Shown one piece after another: positions 6,448-14,173 of a stretch of DNA of 24,318 bases. The notes under the pieces were generated by a model. That model did no database searches. It had not been told where the DNA came from and was given only the letters and a program-made list of their open reading frames with translations. Position 1 is the first letter of the stretch; every line of letters starts with the position of its first letter. Position numbers and translations under genes: made by a program. The stretch comes from DASPXY01 sp038227745 (GTDB taxonomy: Bacteria; Planctomycetota; Planctomycetia; Gemmatales; Gemmataceae), in contig JBBRPS010000039.1 in assembly GCA_038227745.1 (NCBI GenBank), positions 1 through 24,318 of the forward strand, given 5' to 3'.

Positions 6448-6457
6448 CCGGGCCGGC
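6425..6457 (+). repeat. dispersed 33-bp repeat, copy 2 (NQSLQLTGPA)
   Basis: The second copy of the repeat at 5086-5118, with five mismatches in 33 bases. It provides the stop codon of the immunity gene at 6445-6447. In another frame it encodes NQSLQLTGPA, the same proline-rich tail type as copy 1. Both copies lie at the 3' end of a gene and in the same orientation. Confidence 0.7.
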
Positions 6458-6535
6458 AGGACGGCTTTTCGAGGTTTTCTGTCCCTCCATTTGATGCGTT
6501 TGCCCTGGAAGGGGCGACCCGGCCTGGATGATGAG

Positions 6536-6691
6536 ATGGACAACGACGCCGCGGTCAGTTCCCAATGGAACATCGTGAAGGATTGGAGCGAGCAGAGCCG
6601 CTACGAAATTGGCAGGACAGAGAAGGAAACCACGGACCTGTACGAGGCCATCGAAAAAGGGGTGCTGCCGTGGATCAAGGTACGCTGGTAG
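6536..6691 (+). pseudogene. C-terminal remnant of a small gene (WSEQSRY family)
   Basis: Only about 51 residues remain from ATG 6536. The segment KDWSEQSRYEIG followed by GVLPWIKVRW resembles the end of longer hypothetical proteins I recall in Gemmataceae, often near polymorphic toxins. No ribosome binding site supports the ATG, and the dispersed repeat lies just upstream, so the 5' part was probably lost. The TAG at 6689-6691 lies inside the next gene, giving a 22-base overlap, which suggests the two were once co-translated. Immunity function is only a suggestion. Confidence 0.5.
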
Positions 6692-7293
6692 AAGAACAGA
6701 TTGACGTTGGTCGCCGTTTCGTTGAGCGGTTCGCCGCGGACGGCAACCCGGTACAGGCCGCCTTCTGGGTCAAGACGGCCGAGGAAGGAATTTGGTTCCT
6801 GTACGTGGCAGCGGAGATCTTCGACCGTGACGGGCCGGCGGCCGCCTACCGCGCCGTCCATGCATCTCTCCGGAAACTCGGCAAGAACTCGGTTTCCAGT
6901 TCTGAGATCAAAGTCATCAGCCCGAATAATCCCATCGCCAAAGATGTCCTGGCGATCGTGGGCCGTCATCCGGGCCGGTTGGCCACGGGCAGCACGACAC
7001 TGGGGTCGATGGTGGTCGAACAGACAATCATCTACCCCTCTCGCTCCTTCACCTTCACCCAGGCGAATCCGATGACCCCCGAAGAAATCGGCCGGGAGAT
7101 ACTCCGGCTCATGAACCGCGGTCCCGGCATCCTCCAACCGCCCCGCGTAACTCTGAAAGACGGCACGGACTTCAACGGCGTGCCGTTCTCGCTTGAACTC
7201 GGAACCCAAAGGGCGGTGGTGGGCCGGTTCATTGCGGACGGAGAAGCCGCCCCGCGAGTGATTCGCTTGGATGAAATCGCTTCGATTAGCTGA
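6670..7293 (+). CDS. conserved hypothetical protein, island-associated
   Basis: A 207-residue soluble protein. GTG 6670 (V-D-Q-G-T-L) is chosen because natural-looking sequence starts there and it overlaps the preceding remnant by 22 bases; the upstream part of the open frame is the shadow of that remnant. It reads like a compact alpha/beta protein: AAFWVKTAEEGIWFLYVA early, an alternating middle, and PEEIGREILRLMN near the C-terminal third. No signal peptide, membrane segment or catalytic motif is visible. I do not recognise a named domain. Similar proteins seem to occur beside small toxin and immunity genes in Gemmataceae, so a link with the island is possible but unproven. Confidence 0.65.
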   Translation: MDQGTLVEEQIDVGRRFVERFAADGNPVQAAFWVKTAEEGIWFLYVAAEIFDRDGPAAAYRAVHASLRKLGKNSVSSSEIKVISPNNPIAKDVLAIVGRHPGRLATGSTTLGSMVVEQTIIYPSRSFTFTQANPMTPEEIGREILRLMNRGPGILQPPRVTLKDGTDFNGVPFSLELGTQRAVVGRFIADGEAAPRVIRLDEIASIS

Positions 7294-7343
7294 AAGCCGT
7301 CAGCGGTCAGTCGAGCCGAACCAGTTCCAATGGGAAAACTCCT

Positions 7344-10300
7344 ATGCACCGCCTGATGCTGCTCGCCCCTCTCCTGGTCCTCGTGCCGGGCCGCGCTGCC
7401 GGCCAGTTGCCCCCGAAGGCGCCCACCTTCGACCGGACCGTCGCGCCGCTGCTCGCCAGTCGCTGTCTCGACTGCCACGGCGCCGCGTCGCCGCGCGGCG
7501 GCCTCGACCTGACGCGCCGCAAGTCGGCGCTGGCCGGCGGCAAGAGCGGCGCGGTCATCGTGCCGGGCAAGCCGGCCGAAAGCTTGCTGTGGGAGCACGT
7601 CGAGCGCGGCCGGATGCCGCCGAAGGCGCCGCTGTCCGCCGCCGAGAAGAAGGTCCTCCACGACTGGATCAAGGCGGGGGCGCCGTGGGGCACCGACCCC
7701 ATCGACCCGTTCCGCATCACCACCGACCGCCGCGCCGGTTACGACTGGTGGGCGCTGCAACCCCTCGGACAGCCGCAACAGCCCAGGGTGAAAGACGCGG
7801 CCTGGGTGCGGAACCCCATCGACGCTTTCGTCCTCCAGCGCCTCGAAGCCCGCGGCTTGCGGCCCTCGCCGCCCGCGGACCGAAGGACGCTGATCCGCCG
7901 CCTCACCTTCGACCTCCTCGGCCTGCCCCCCGGCCCGGAGGACATCGACGCCTTTCTGAAAGACGACTCCGCCGACGCCTACGAGAAGCTCGTGGATCGC
8001 CTGTTGAACTCACCGCACTACGGCGAGCGCTGGGCGCGGCACTGGCTCGACGTGGCGCGCTTCGGCGAGAGCGACGGCTTCGAGTACGACAAGCGCCGCC
8101 CTAACGCCTGGCGCTACCGCGACTGGGTTGTCGCCGCCCTCAACGCCGACATGCCGTACGACGAGTTTGTGCGGCTGCAACTGGCCGGCGACGTGCTGCG
8201 CCCGGGCGACGCCGCGGCGGTCACCGCGACGGGCTTCCTCGTCGCCGGACCGTGGGACGAGGTCGGGCAGCGCCAGCAGAGCGCGGTCATGCGCGCCGTC
8301 GTGCGCCAGGACGAGCTGGAAGATATCCTCGGCGTCGTCGGCCAGACGTTCCTCGGCCTGACGGTCCACTGCGCCCGCTGTCACGACCACAAGTTCGACC
8401 CGATCCGCCAGGCCGAGTACTACCAGCTCGCCGCAGCGCTGGCGGGAGTCAAGCACGGTGAGCGGCCGATCGCCACGCCGGAAGTGCAGAAGCGGCGGGC
8501 CATTCTCGTCGCGCGGGGTGACGAGCTGCGTCGGCTCGTGCGTGGGGTGGACGGCGAGGTAACGCGCGCGATCCTCGCCGAGCGGGCGCAGGGGCAGCCG
8601 CCGCGCCCCGAGCCGCCCCGCCCCGTCGCCCGCTGGGTATTCAACGCCGACCTGCGCGATCAACTCGGCGCGCTCCACGGGACGGCCCAGGGTGGCGCGG
8701 CGCTCAAGGGCGGGCGCCTGCGGCTGGACGGCCGTCGCGCCCTCGTCGCGACGGCCCCGCTGCAGCGCGACCTCAAGGCCAGGACGCTGGAGGCGTGGGT
8801 GTCGCTCGCCGACTTGGCCCAGCGCGGCGGCGGCGCGATCAGTGTACAAACGCTGGACGGCGTCACTTTCGACGCGATCGTCTTCGGCGAGCGCGAGCCG
8901 GGGCGGTGGCTGGCCGGCAGCAACGGCTTCACGCGCACCCGCAACTTCGACGGACCGGCCGAGACCGAGGCGAGCAAACGGTTGGTCCACGTCGCGATCG
9001 CCTATCACGAGGACGGCACGATCGCCGGCTACCGCGACGGCAAACCGTACGGGCGGCCTTACAGGAGTTCCGGGCCGGTCGTCTTCAAGGCGGGCAAGGC
9101 GCAGGTCGTCTTCGGCGTGCGCCACGGGCTGCCCGGCGGCAACAAGATGCTCGCGGGCAGCATCGCGCGGGCACAACTCTACGACCGTGCCCTCACGCCG
9201 GCGGAGGTGGCGGCGTCTGCGGGGCGCGTCGATCACGTCGAACCCGCGGAGATCCTGGCGCGCCTCTCGCCGGAGCGGCGAGCGGAGCGGCAGGGCTGGG
9301 CCGCGGAGCTGGCGAACGTCGAGAAGGAACTGGCGGGGCTGGACAACCTGAAGGCCTACGCGGTCACGCCGCAGGAGCCGGAGAAGGTCCACCTGCTGCT
9401 GCGCGGCGAACCTGGCCGGCCCGGCCCGGAAGTAACGCCGCGCGGCATTGCGGCGGTACACGGCCTGGCACCCGACTTCCCCCTGTCGCCCGGCGCGCCG
9501 GAGGGAGAGCGCCGCAAGGCCCTCGCCCGCTGGGTCACCGACCCGGGCAACCCCCTCTTCGCGCGCGTGATCGTGAACCGGCTGTGGCACCATCACTTCG
9601 GCGTCGGCCTGGTGGACACGCCGAGCGACTTCGGCTTCAACGGCGGTCGCCCGAGCCACCCCGAGTTGCTCGACCACCTCGCCGGGGAGTTGCTGCGGCG
9701 CAAGGGCAGCCTCAAGGCCATGCACCGGCTGGTCGTTACCTCCGCCGCCTACCGCCAGTCCTCGCGCTGGAGTGCGGCGGCCGCGAAGATCGATGCCGAC
9801 AACCGGCTGCTGTGGCGCAAGTCGCCGGCGCGCCTGGAGGCCGAGGCGGTGCGCGACACCCTCCTCGCCGTCGCCGGGCAGCTCAACCGCGATGGCGGCG
9901 GCCCGGGCTACGAGGACTTCCTCGTCACCGTCTTCGGCGTCACGCAGTCGTTCAAGAACGTGGACCGGCCCGGCCCGGAATATCAGCGGCGCAGCCTGTA
10001 CCGCACCTGGGCGCGCTCGGGCCGCAACAACCTCCTCGACGCCTTCGACTGCCCCGACCCGTCCACGAACACGCCGCGGCGGGCCATGACGACGACGCCG
10101 GCCCAGGCGCTGAGCCTGCTGAACAATGCCCTCGTCCTGCGCATGGCCGACGCCTTTGCCGACCGCCTCCGCCGCGAGGCCGGCCAGAACGCGGCGCGGC
10201 AGGTCGAGCGCGCTTACCTGCTCGCCTACGGCCGGCCCGCCGTCGGCGAGGAAGCGGCGGCGGCGCGCCAGTTCATCGACCGCCACGGTTTGCCCGCGTT

Positions 10301-10346
10301 CTGCCGCGTGGTCTTCAACAGCAACGAGTTCCTCTACATCGACTGA
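7344..10346 (+). CDS. exported PSCyt1-DUF1549-LamG-DUF1553 protein
   Basis: A 1000-residue exported protein of a family highly expanded in planctomycetes. A signal peptide (MHRLMLLAPLLVLVPGRAAG) is followed by a cytochrome-c-like domain with heme motif CLDCH at 41-45 and RMPP at 90-93 (candidate Met ligand), the DUF1549 domain (about 155-365) with a second CxxCH, CARCH, at 343-347, a concanavalin/LamG-like domain (about 430-630), and DUF1553 (about 725-990) including VIVNRLWHHHFG. The start is ATG 7344 with a weak GGGA upstream. A DUF1501 protein follows 7 bases after its stop, the standard arrangement, and the two presumably act together in the periplasm. Proposed roles in the literature involve polysaccharide breakdown; the reaction is not established. 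The LamG domain suggests sugar binding. Confidence 0.93.
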   Translation: MHRLMLLAPLLVLVPGRAAGQLPPKAPTFDRTVAPLLASRCLDCHGAASPRGGLDLTRRKSALAGGKSGAVIVPGKPAESLLWEHVERGRMPPKAPLSAAEKKVLHDWIKAGAPWGTDPIDPFRITTDRRAGYDWWALQPLGQPQQPRVKDAAWVRNPIDAFVLQRLEARGLRPSPPADRRTLIRRLTFDLLGLPPGPEDIDAFLKDDSADAYEKLVDRLLNSPHYGERWARHWLDVARFGESDGFEYDKRRPNAWRYRDWVVAALNADMPYDEFVRLQLAGDVLRPGDAAAVTATGFLVAGPWDEVGQRQQSAVMRAVVRQDELEDILGVVGQTFLGLTVHCARCHDHKFDPIRQAEYYQLAAALAGVKHGERPIATPEVQKRRAILVARGDELRRLVRGVDGEVTRAILAERAQGQPPRPEPPRPVARWVFNADLRDQLGALHGTAQGGAALKGGRLRLDGRRALVATAPLQRDLKARTLEAWVSLADLAQRGGGAISVQTLDGVTFDAIVFGEREPGRWLAGSNGFTRTRNFDGPAETEASKRLVHVAIAYHEDGTIAGYRDGKPYGRPYRSSGPVVFKAGKAQVVFGVRHGLPGGNKMLAGSIARAQLYDRALTPAEVAASAGRVDHVEPAEILARLSPERRAERQGWAAELANVEKELAGLDNLKAYAVTPQEPEKVHLLLRGEPGRPGPEVTPRGIAAVHGLAPDFPLSPGAPEGERRKALARWVTDPGNPLFARVIVNRLWHHHFGVGLVDTPSDFGFNGGRPSHPELLDHLAGELLRRKGSLKAMHRLVVTSAAYRQSSRWSAAAAKIDADNRLLWRKSPARLEAEAVRDTLLAVAGQLNRDGGGPGYEDFLVTVFGVTQSFKNVDRPGPEYQRRSLYRTWARSGRNNLLDAFDCPDPSTNTPRRAMTTTPAQALSLLNNALVLRMADAFADRLRREAGQNAARQVERAYLLAYGRPAVGEEAAAARQFIDRHGLPAFCRVVFNSNEFLYID

Positions 10347-10353
10347 GGCCCCA

Positions 10354-11790
10354 ATGGACGAAGTCAACCGCCGAGATTTCCTCTCCTGGACGGGGCACGG
10401 CCTGGGCGGCGCCGCCCTCGCCTCGCTGCTGTTCCGCGATGGCGTCTTGCAGGCGGCCCCGGTCCCGGGCGAGTCCGCCGACCGGCCGCCGCACCACCCG
10501 CCGAGGGCGCGCCGCGCCGTCCACGTCTGCCTGTGCGGCGGCCTGAGCCAGGTCGATTCCTTCGACTACAAGCCGGCGCTGCTGCGGCATCACGGCGAAT
10601 CGTTGACGAGCGGCGAACGACCCGACGTGTTCTTTGGCCAGGTGGGGCTGCTGCGCCGGCCCGACTGGGAGTTCCGCCGCCGCGGCCGAAGCGGCCTGTG
10701 GATCTCCGAGCTGTTCCCGCACCTCGCCGCCCTCGCCGACGAGTTGACGGTGATCCGCTCGATGTTCGCCGAGACGTCGAACCACACGCCTGCGACCTTC
10801 CAGGAGAACACCGGCTTCCGCCTCAACGGCTTCCCGGTAGTCGGTTCGTGGCTGTCCTACGGCCTGGGCTGCGCGACGGACGACTTGCCGGCGTACGTCG
10901 TCATCCCCGACACGCGCGCCCTGCCGGCCGGTGGCTCGATCAACTGGAGCAGCGGCTTCCTGCCGGCGCGGCACCAGGGCGTGGTGGTGCGCAGTCACGG
11001 TACACCCATCGACGACCTGTTCCCCGAGCGGCCTCTGGACGCCGCCGCGGAACGCGACAGCCGCGACCTGCTGGTCCAGATGAACCGCCGCCACCTGCAG
11101 GCCCGCGGCGACAGCGACCTGCTCGCGGCGCGCGTGCGCAGTTACGAACTGGCGGCGCGGATGCAACTCGCCGTCCCCGAGGTGACGAACTTCAGCGGCG
11201 AGACGCGCGCGACGCACGCGCTGTACGGTCTGGACCGCCCGGAGACGGCCGACTTCGGGAGGAGCTGTCTGCTGGCGCGGCGGCTGCTGGAGCGCGGCGT
11301 GCGCTTCGTGCAGTTGTTCTCGGGCGGACCGTTCGGCGGCAACCCGCGCATCAACTGGGACGCGCACGAAAATGTCCGGGTCAACCACGGCGGCGAGGCG
11401 GCGCGGATCGACCGCCCCGTGGCGGGCCTGCTCGCGGATCTGCGGCGGCGCGGTATGCTGGACGACACGCTGGTGCTGTTCACGTCGGAGTTCGGCCGGA
11501 CGCCGTTCGCGCAGTCGGCCGCGAACGTCATTGGCCTGGGTCGCGATCACAACCAGTACGGCTTCTCGGTCTGGCTGGCGGGGGCGGGGCTGAAGCACGG
11601 CACGGCGTACGGCGAGACGGACGAGATCGGCTGGAAGGCGGCGGAGGACCCGGTGCCGTGGCACGACTTCCACGCGACGGTGTTGCACCTGCTCGGCATC
11701 GACCATACGCGCCTGACTTACTATCACAACGGGATACGTCGGCGGCTGACGAACGTGCATGGCGAGGTGATCGAGGGCATCCTGGCGTAG
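10354..11790 (+). CDS. DUF1501 protein with twin-arginine signal
   Basis: A 478-residue protein starting at ATG 10354, seven bases after the preceding stop, with TGAGG upstream. The N-terminus NRRDFLSWTGHGLGGAAL is a Tat-type signal with twin arginines at 6-7. The mature part has the alkaline-phosphatase/sulfatase-like fold hallmarks of DUF1501: HVCLCGGLSQVDSFDYKP early (in place of the usual F-x-x-G-G-x-S), INWDAHENV in the middle and FTSEFGRTPF near residue 380, then DHN and a late WHDFHATVLHLLGID. Export through Tat fits folding with metal in the cytoplasm. It is the regular partner of the DUF1549/DUF1553 protein upstream and is almost certainly co-transcribed. Substrate unknown. Confidence 0.93.
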   Translation: MDEVNRRDFLSWTGHGLGGAALASLLFRDGVLQAAPVPGESADRPPHHPPRARRAVHVCLCGGLSQVDSFDYKPALLRHHGESLTSGERPDVFFGQVGLLRRPDWEFRRRGRSGLWISELFPHLAALADELTVIRSMFAETSNHTPATFQENTGFRLNGFPVVGSWLSYGLGCATDDLPAYVVIPDTRALPAGGSINWSSGFLPARHQGVVVRSHGTPIDDLFPERPLDAAAERDSRDLLVQMNRRHLQARGDSDLLAARVRSYELAARMQLAVPEVTNFSGETRATHALYGLDRPETADFGRSCLLARRLLERGVRFVQLFSGGPFGGNPRINWDAHENVRVNHGGEAARIDRPVAGLLADLRRRGMLDDTLVLFTSEFGRTPFAQSAANVIGLGRDHNQYGFSVWLAGAGLKHGTAYGETDEIGWKAAEDPVPWHDFHATVLHLLGIDHTRLTYYHNGIRRRLTNVHGEVIEGILA

Positions 11791-11848
11791 CGACGCCCGG
11801 TGGGTCGTCGATCCACGACCGGCTGGCGAAACGAGAGGGAGGGGAGCG

Positions 11849-12193
11849 ATGACGATCTACGGCGTCTCTCAGTCCACCGGGGTGGAACGACGGTTACAGG
11901 TCGAGCGCGGCGGTGAGGGCGTCGTACTCACGATCATCGATCACGTCGGGAACGTGGAGCGGGAGCGGATCATGCTCCAGCCGGACACCCTCCTGGCCGC
12001 CGTCATGGACCGCCCGCCCGGCGGCTCCACGATTGAGGGGACGTCCCCGCCCCACGGGACGAAAAAACTGCTCGACGTGGAAGTCCGGCGCAATGAGGTG
12101 CTGCTCAGGGTTCGTGTCGGGTCGGAGGCCGGGTGGGACGTGGCCGTCGGCCTGGATGATTTCCAGGACGCGCTGGAGAAGGCCATCGGCTGA
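11849..12193 (+). CDS. hypothetical protein, beta-rich
   Basis: A 114-residue protein with ATG 11849 preceded by a strong GGGAGGGGAG seven bases upstream. The sequence alternates hydrophobic and polar residues (GVVLTIIDHVGNVERERIM; VEVRRNEVLLRVRV), consistent with a small beta-sandwich or barrel, and ends with a short helix. It has no signal peptide, cysteines or recognisable motif. It follows the DUF1501 gene by 58 bases on the same strand. It converges with the truncated ParE-like remnant on the opposite strand, whose open frame runs into its 3' end. I do not recognise the family. Confidence 0.7.
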   Translation: MTIYGVSQSTGVERRLQVERGGEGVVLTIIDHVGNVERERIMLQPDTLLAAVMDRPPGGSTIEGTSPPHGTKKLLDVEVRRNEVLLRVRVGSEAGWDVAVGLDDFQDALEKAIG

Positions 12194-12221
12194 ACGGAAC
12201 TGCCCTCACCGCGGTAGCCTC

Positions 12222-12308
12222 GCCTGTTCCAGGTTGCTGCTCGTACCAGTCATGAGCGGATTCGATATCCTGCTCGGCCTCGGGCCGCAGAATGACCGGC
12301 AAGCTCAT
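12222..12308 (-). pseudogene. truncated ParE/RelE-type toxin
   Basis: ATG 12308 overlaps the antitoxin stop in an ATGA junction. The first 25 residues (MSLPVILRPEAEQDIES then HDWYEQQ) are a clear ParE/RelE toxin N-terminus: first strand plus the helix ending D-W-Y. After about residue 29 the sequence stops resembling the family; the frame stays open to 12105 but there reads antisense to the neighbouring gene. Normal length is about 95-100 residues, so about 70 C-terminal residues, including the region that contacts gyrase or the ribosome, are missing. It is almost certainly inactive. Confidence 0.75.
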
Positions 12309-12526
12309 GGTCGTTTCGTCAGGCGAGTCTTGACGACCTCCCACGGCACGCCCGCGCCCGGGTCAGCTTCAGCGGCTGCGAGGCGGCGTTCGAGTTCATG
12401 CAAATGCGCTTCGGGAAGTGACAGGGTTTCCTCTTCGGGAATGCTGTCCCAGATCAGCCCGATCAACTCCAGCCGCTCAACGACGCTAAGACGGTCGATG
12501 CCCAGTTGTTGCAAACTTACGCTCAT
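12305..12526 (-). CDS. addiction module antitoxin (TIGR02574-type)
   Basis: A 73-residue protein starting at ATG 12526, with GGAGG about ten bases upstream. The segment LSVVERLELIGLIWDSIPEEE, then LPEAHLHELERRL and the WEVVKTRL end, are hallmarks of the putative addiction module component family that pairs with ParE/RelE toxins (L-x-x-x-E-R-x-x-L-x-x-x-L-W-x-S-I is the recognisable core). It should bind its toxin and autoregulate the operon. Its toxin, overlapping by four bases, is truncated, so this antitoxin is now orphaned. Confidence 0.85.
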   Translation of the reverse strand: MSVSLQQLGIDRLSVVERLELIGLIWDSIPEEETLSLPEAHLHELERRLAAAEADPGAGVPWEVVKTRLTKRP

Positions 12527-12628
12527 GACTGGCGATCCTCCGGGATGGCACGACGCCTCTCAAGGCCGAACTCCCGCCGGCAGGCGGCGAGTAACTTCCT
12601 CAGGCGACGAGCACTGTAGAATCTCCTA

Positions 12629-12654
12629 CGCGGCCCGTCGTAAGCGACGCCGCG
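12629..12654 (-). terminator. hairpin right after the flavoprotein reductase gene
   Basis: Stem cgcggc (12629-12634) with gccgcg (12649-12654), continued by gtcg/cgac around a taag loop with two bulged C. It lies one base beyond the stop codon of the minus-strand gene ending at 12656. No clear U-tract follows on that strand, so termination is plausible but unproven. Confidence 0.35.
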
Positions 12655-12655
12655 C

Positions 12656-14173
12656 TCATCGTGTCCAGCCCAACCACTTCCTGAACAGCCATTTTACGAA
12701 CGGAGTTAACCGCGTGCGATAGTAGGCGTCGCCGGCTTTCTTCATCGCCTCTGCCTGCGTCGGGTAAGGGTGAATCGTCTGCGATAGCTTCCCCAGTCCC
12801 AGCCCCCCGACCATCGCCAGCGTCAGCTCGGAGATCATCTCCCCCGCGTGCCGCGCCACGATCGTCGCCCCGAGGATGCGGTCGCCGCCCGCCTCGACGT
12901 GGACCTTGACAAACCCCTCCGCCTCGCCGTCGAGGATCGCCCGGTCCACGTGGGCCAGCTCCTGCGTGAAGGTCTTGACCTCGTAGCCGCGCTCCCGCGC
13001 CTCGTGCTCGTACAGGCCGACGTGGGCCACCTCCGGGTCGGTGTAGGTACACCACGGGATCGTTAGGGCACTGGCCTTGGCCCGACCCAGAAAGAGCGCA
13101 TTGCGGATGACAATACGTGCCATGGCGTCGGCGGCGTGCGTGAACTTGAAGCGCGAGCAGATGTCGCCGGCGGCGTAGACGCGGCGGTTGCTCGTCCGCA
13201 GCCGGTCGTTGACGTGGACGCCCTCCTTCGCGTCGTAGTCCACGCCGGCGGCCTCCAGGTCCAGCCCCTCGACGTTCGGCTGCCGCCCCACGCCGACGAG
13301 GATCTCGTCCACGCGCACCTCCCGCGCCCCGCCGCCCTCCACGCGCAGCACCTTCTCGGCCCCCTGCCTCTCGACCGCCAGCACCTTGCAGCCGAGCGCC
13401 AGCCTCACGCCGTCGCGCGCCAGCGCCTTCTCGACCAGGGCGGCGGCGTCACGGTCCTCGCGCGGCAGCAGTTGCGGCACCTTGCCCAGCAGCGACACCT
13501 CGGCGCCAAAGCGTGCAAACGCCTGGGCCAGCTCGCAGCCGATCGGCCCGGCGCCGATCACCGCCAGGCGGCGCGGCAGCTCGGTCAGCGTGAACACCGT
13601 CTCGTTCGTCAGGTAGCCGGCCTCCGCCAGGCCAGGGATCGGCGGCCGGGCCGCGCGGGCGCCCGTGGCGATGACGGCCTTCGCAAAGCGCAGCGTCTTG
13701 CCCGCGACCTCGACCGTGTCGCGCCCCGTGAAGCGGCCGTGGCCGAGGAACACGTCCACGCCGAGGCCGCGGTAGCGCGCCGCCGAGTCGCTGGGGCTGA
13801 TCTCGGCCCGCAGGCGGCGCATCCGCTCCATCACCGCGGGGAAATTGACGCGCACTCCCGGCGGCACTTCCACGCCGAAGGCGCCTGCGTCGCGGACAGC
13901 GGCGGCGGCGCGGGCGCAGCGGAGCAGCGCCTTGGACGGCACACAGCCGACGTTGAGGCAGTCGCCGCCCATCAGCGCGCGCTCGACCAGCGCCACGCGC
14001 GCCCCCAACCCCGCGGCGCCCACGGCGCTGACGAGGCCCGCCGTGCCGGCGCCGAGGACCACGAGGTTGTAGCGCCCGGCCGGCTCGGGGTTGACCCAGT
14101 CCGGCGGGTGGACGTTCGCGACGAGCTGCCTGTTGTAGCCATCCTCCGGCAGGACGCGCACGGGCTCAGACAT
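12656..14173 (-). CDS. FAD-dependent NAD(P)-disulfide oxidoreductase (MerA/Lpd-like)
   Basis: A 505-residue class-I flavoprotein disulfide reductase. A 35-residue extension (VHPPDWVNPEP) precedes the FAD-binding GAGTAG at 41-46. The redox disulfide is Cys72/Cys77 in GGDCLNVGCVPSK, the NAD(P) fold has GAGPIG at 207-212, the second FAD motif is YAAGDIC, and the dimerisation domain ends with IHPYPTQAEAMKK in place of the usual catalytic His-Glu block. Such proteins are often labelled mercuric reductase, but there is no N-terminal heavy-metal domain and no C-terminal vicinal Cys pair, so mercury reduction is unlikely. Its ATG lies within the 3' end of the TVP38 gene (8-base overlap), so the two are translationally coupled. 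Substrate unknown. Confidence 0.88.
   Translation of the reverse strand: MSEPVRVLPEDGYNRQLVANVHPPDWVNPEPAGRYNLVVLGAGTAGLVSAVGAAGLGARVALVERALMGGDCLNVGCVPSKALLRCARAAAAVRDAGAFGVEVPPGVRVNFPAVMERMRRLRAEISPSDSAARYRGLGVDVFLGHGRFTGRDTVEVAGKTLRFAKAVIATGARAARPPIPGLAEAGYLTNETVFTLTELPRRLAVIGAGPIGCELAQAFARFGAEVSLLGKVPQLLPREDRDAAALVEKALARDGVRLALGCKVLAVERQGAEKVLRVEGGGAREVRVDEILVGVGRQPNVEGLDLEAAGVDYDAKEGVHVNDRLRTSNRRVYAAGDICSRFKFTHAADAMARIVIRNALFLGRAKASALTIPWCTYTDPEVAHVGLYEHEARERGYEVKTFTQELAHVDRAILDGEAEGFVKVHVEAGGDRILGATIVARHAGEMISELTLAMVGGLGLGKLSQTIHPYPTQAEAMKKAGDAYYRTRLTPFVKWLFRKWLGWTR

Noticed and set aside
8010..10367. 785-residue open frame on the minus strand opposite the DUF1549/DUF1553 gene
   Set aside because: It is the GC-driven antisense shadow of a gene with clear domains; no ribosome binding site or motif supports it.
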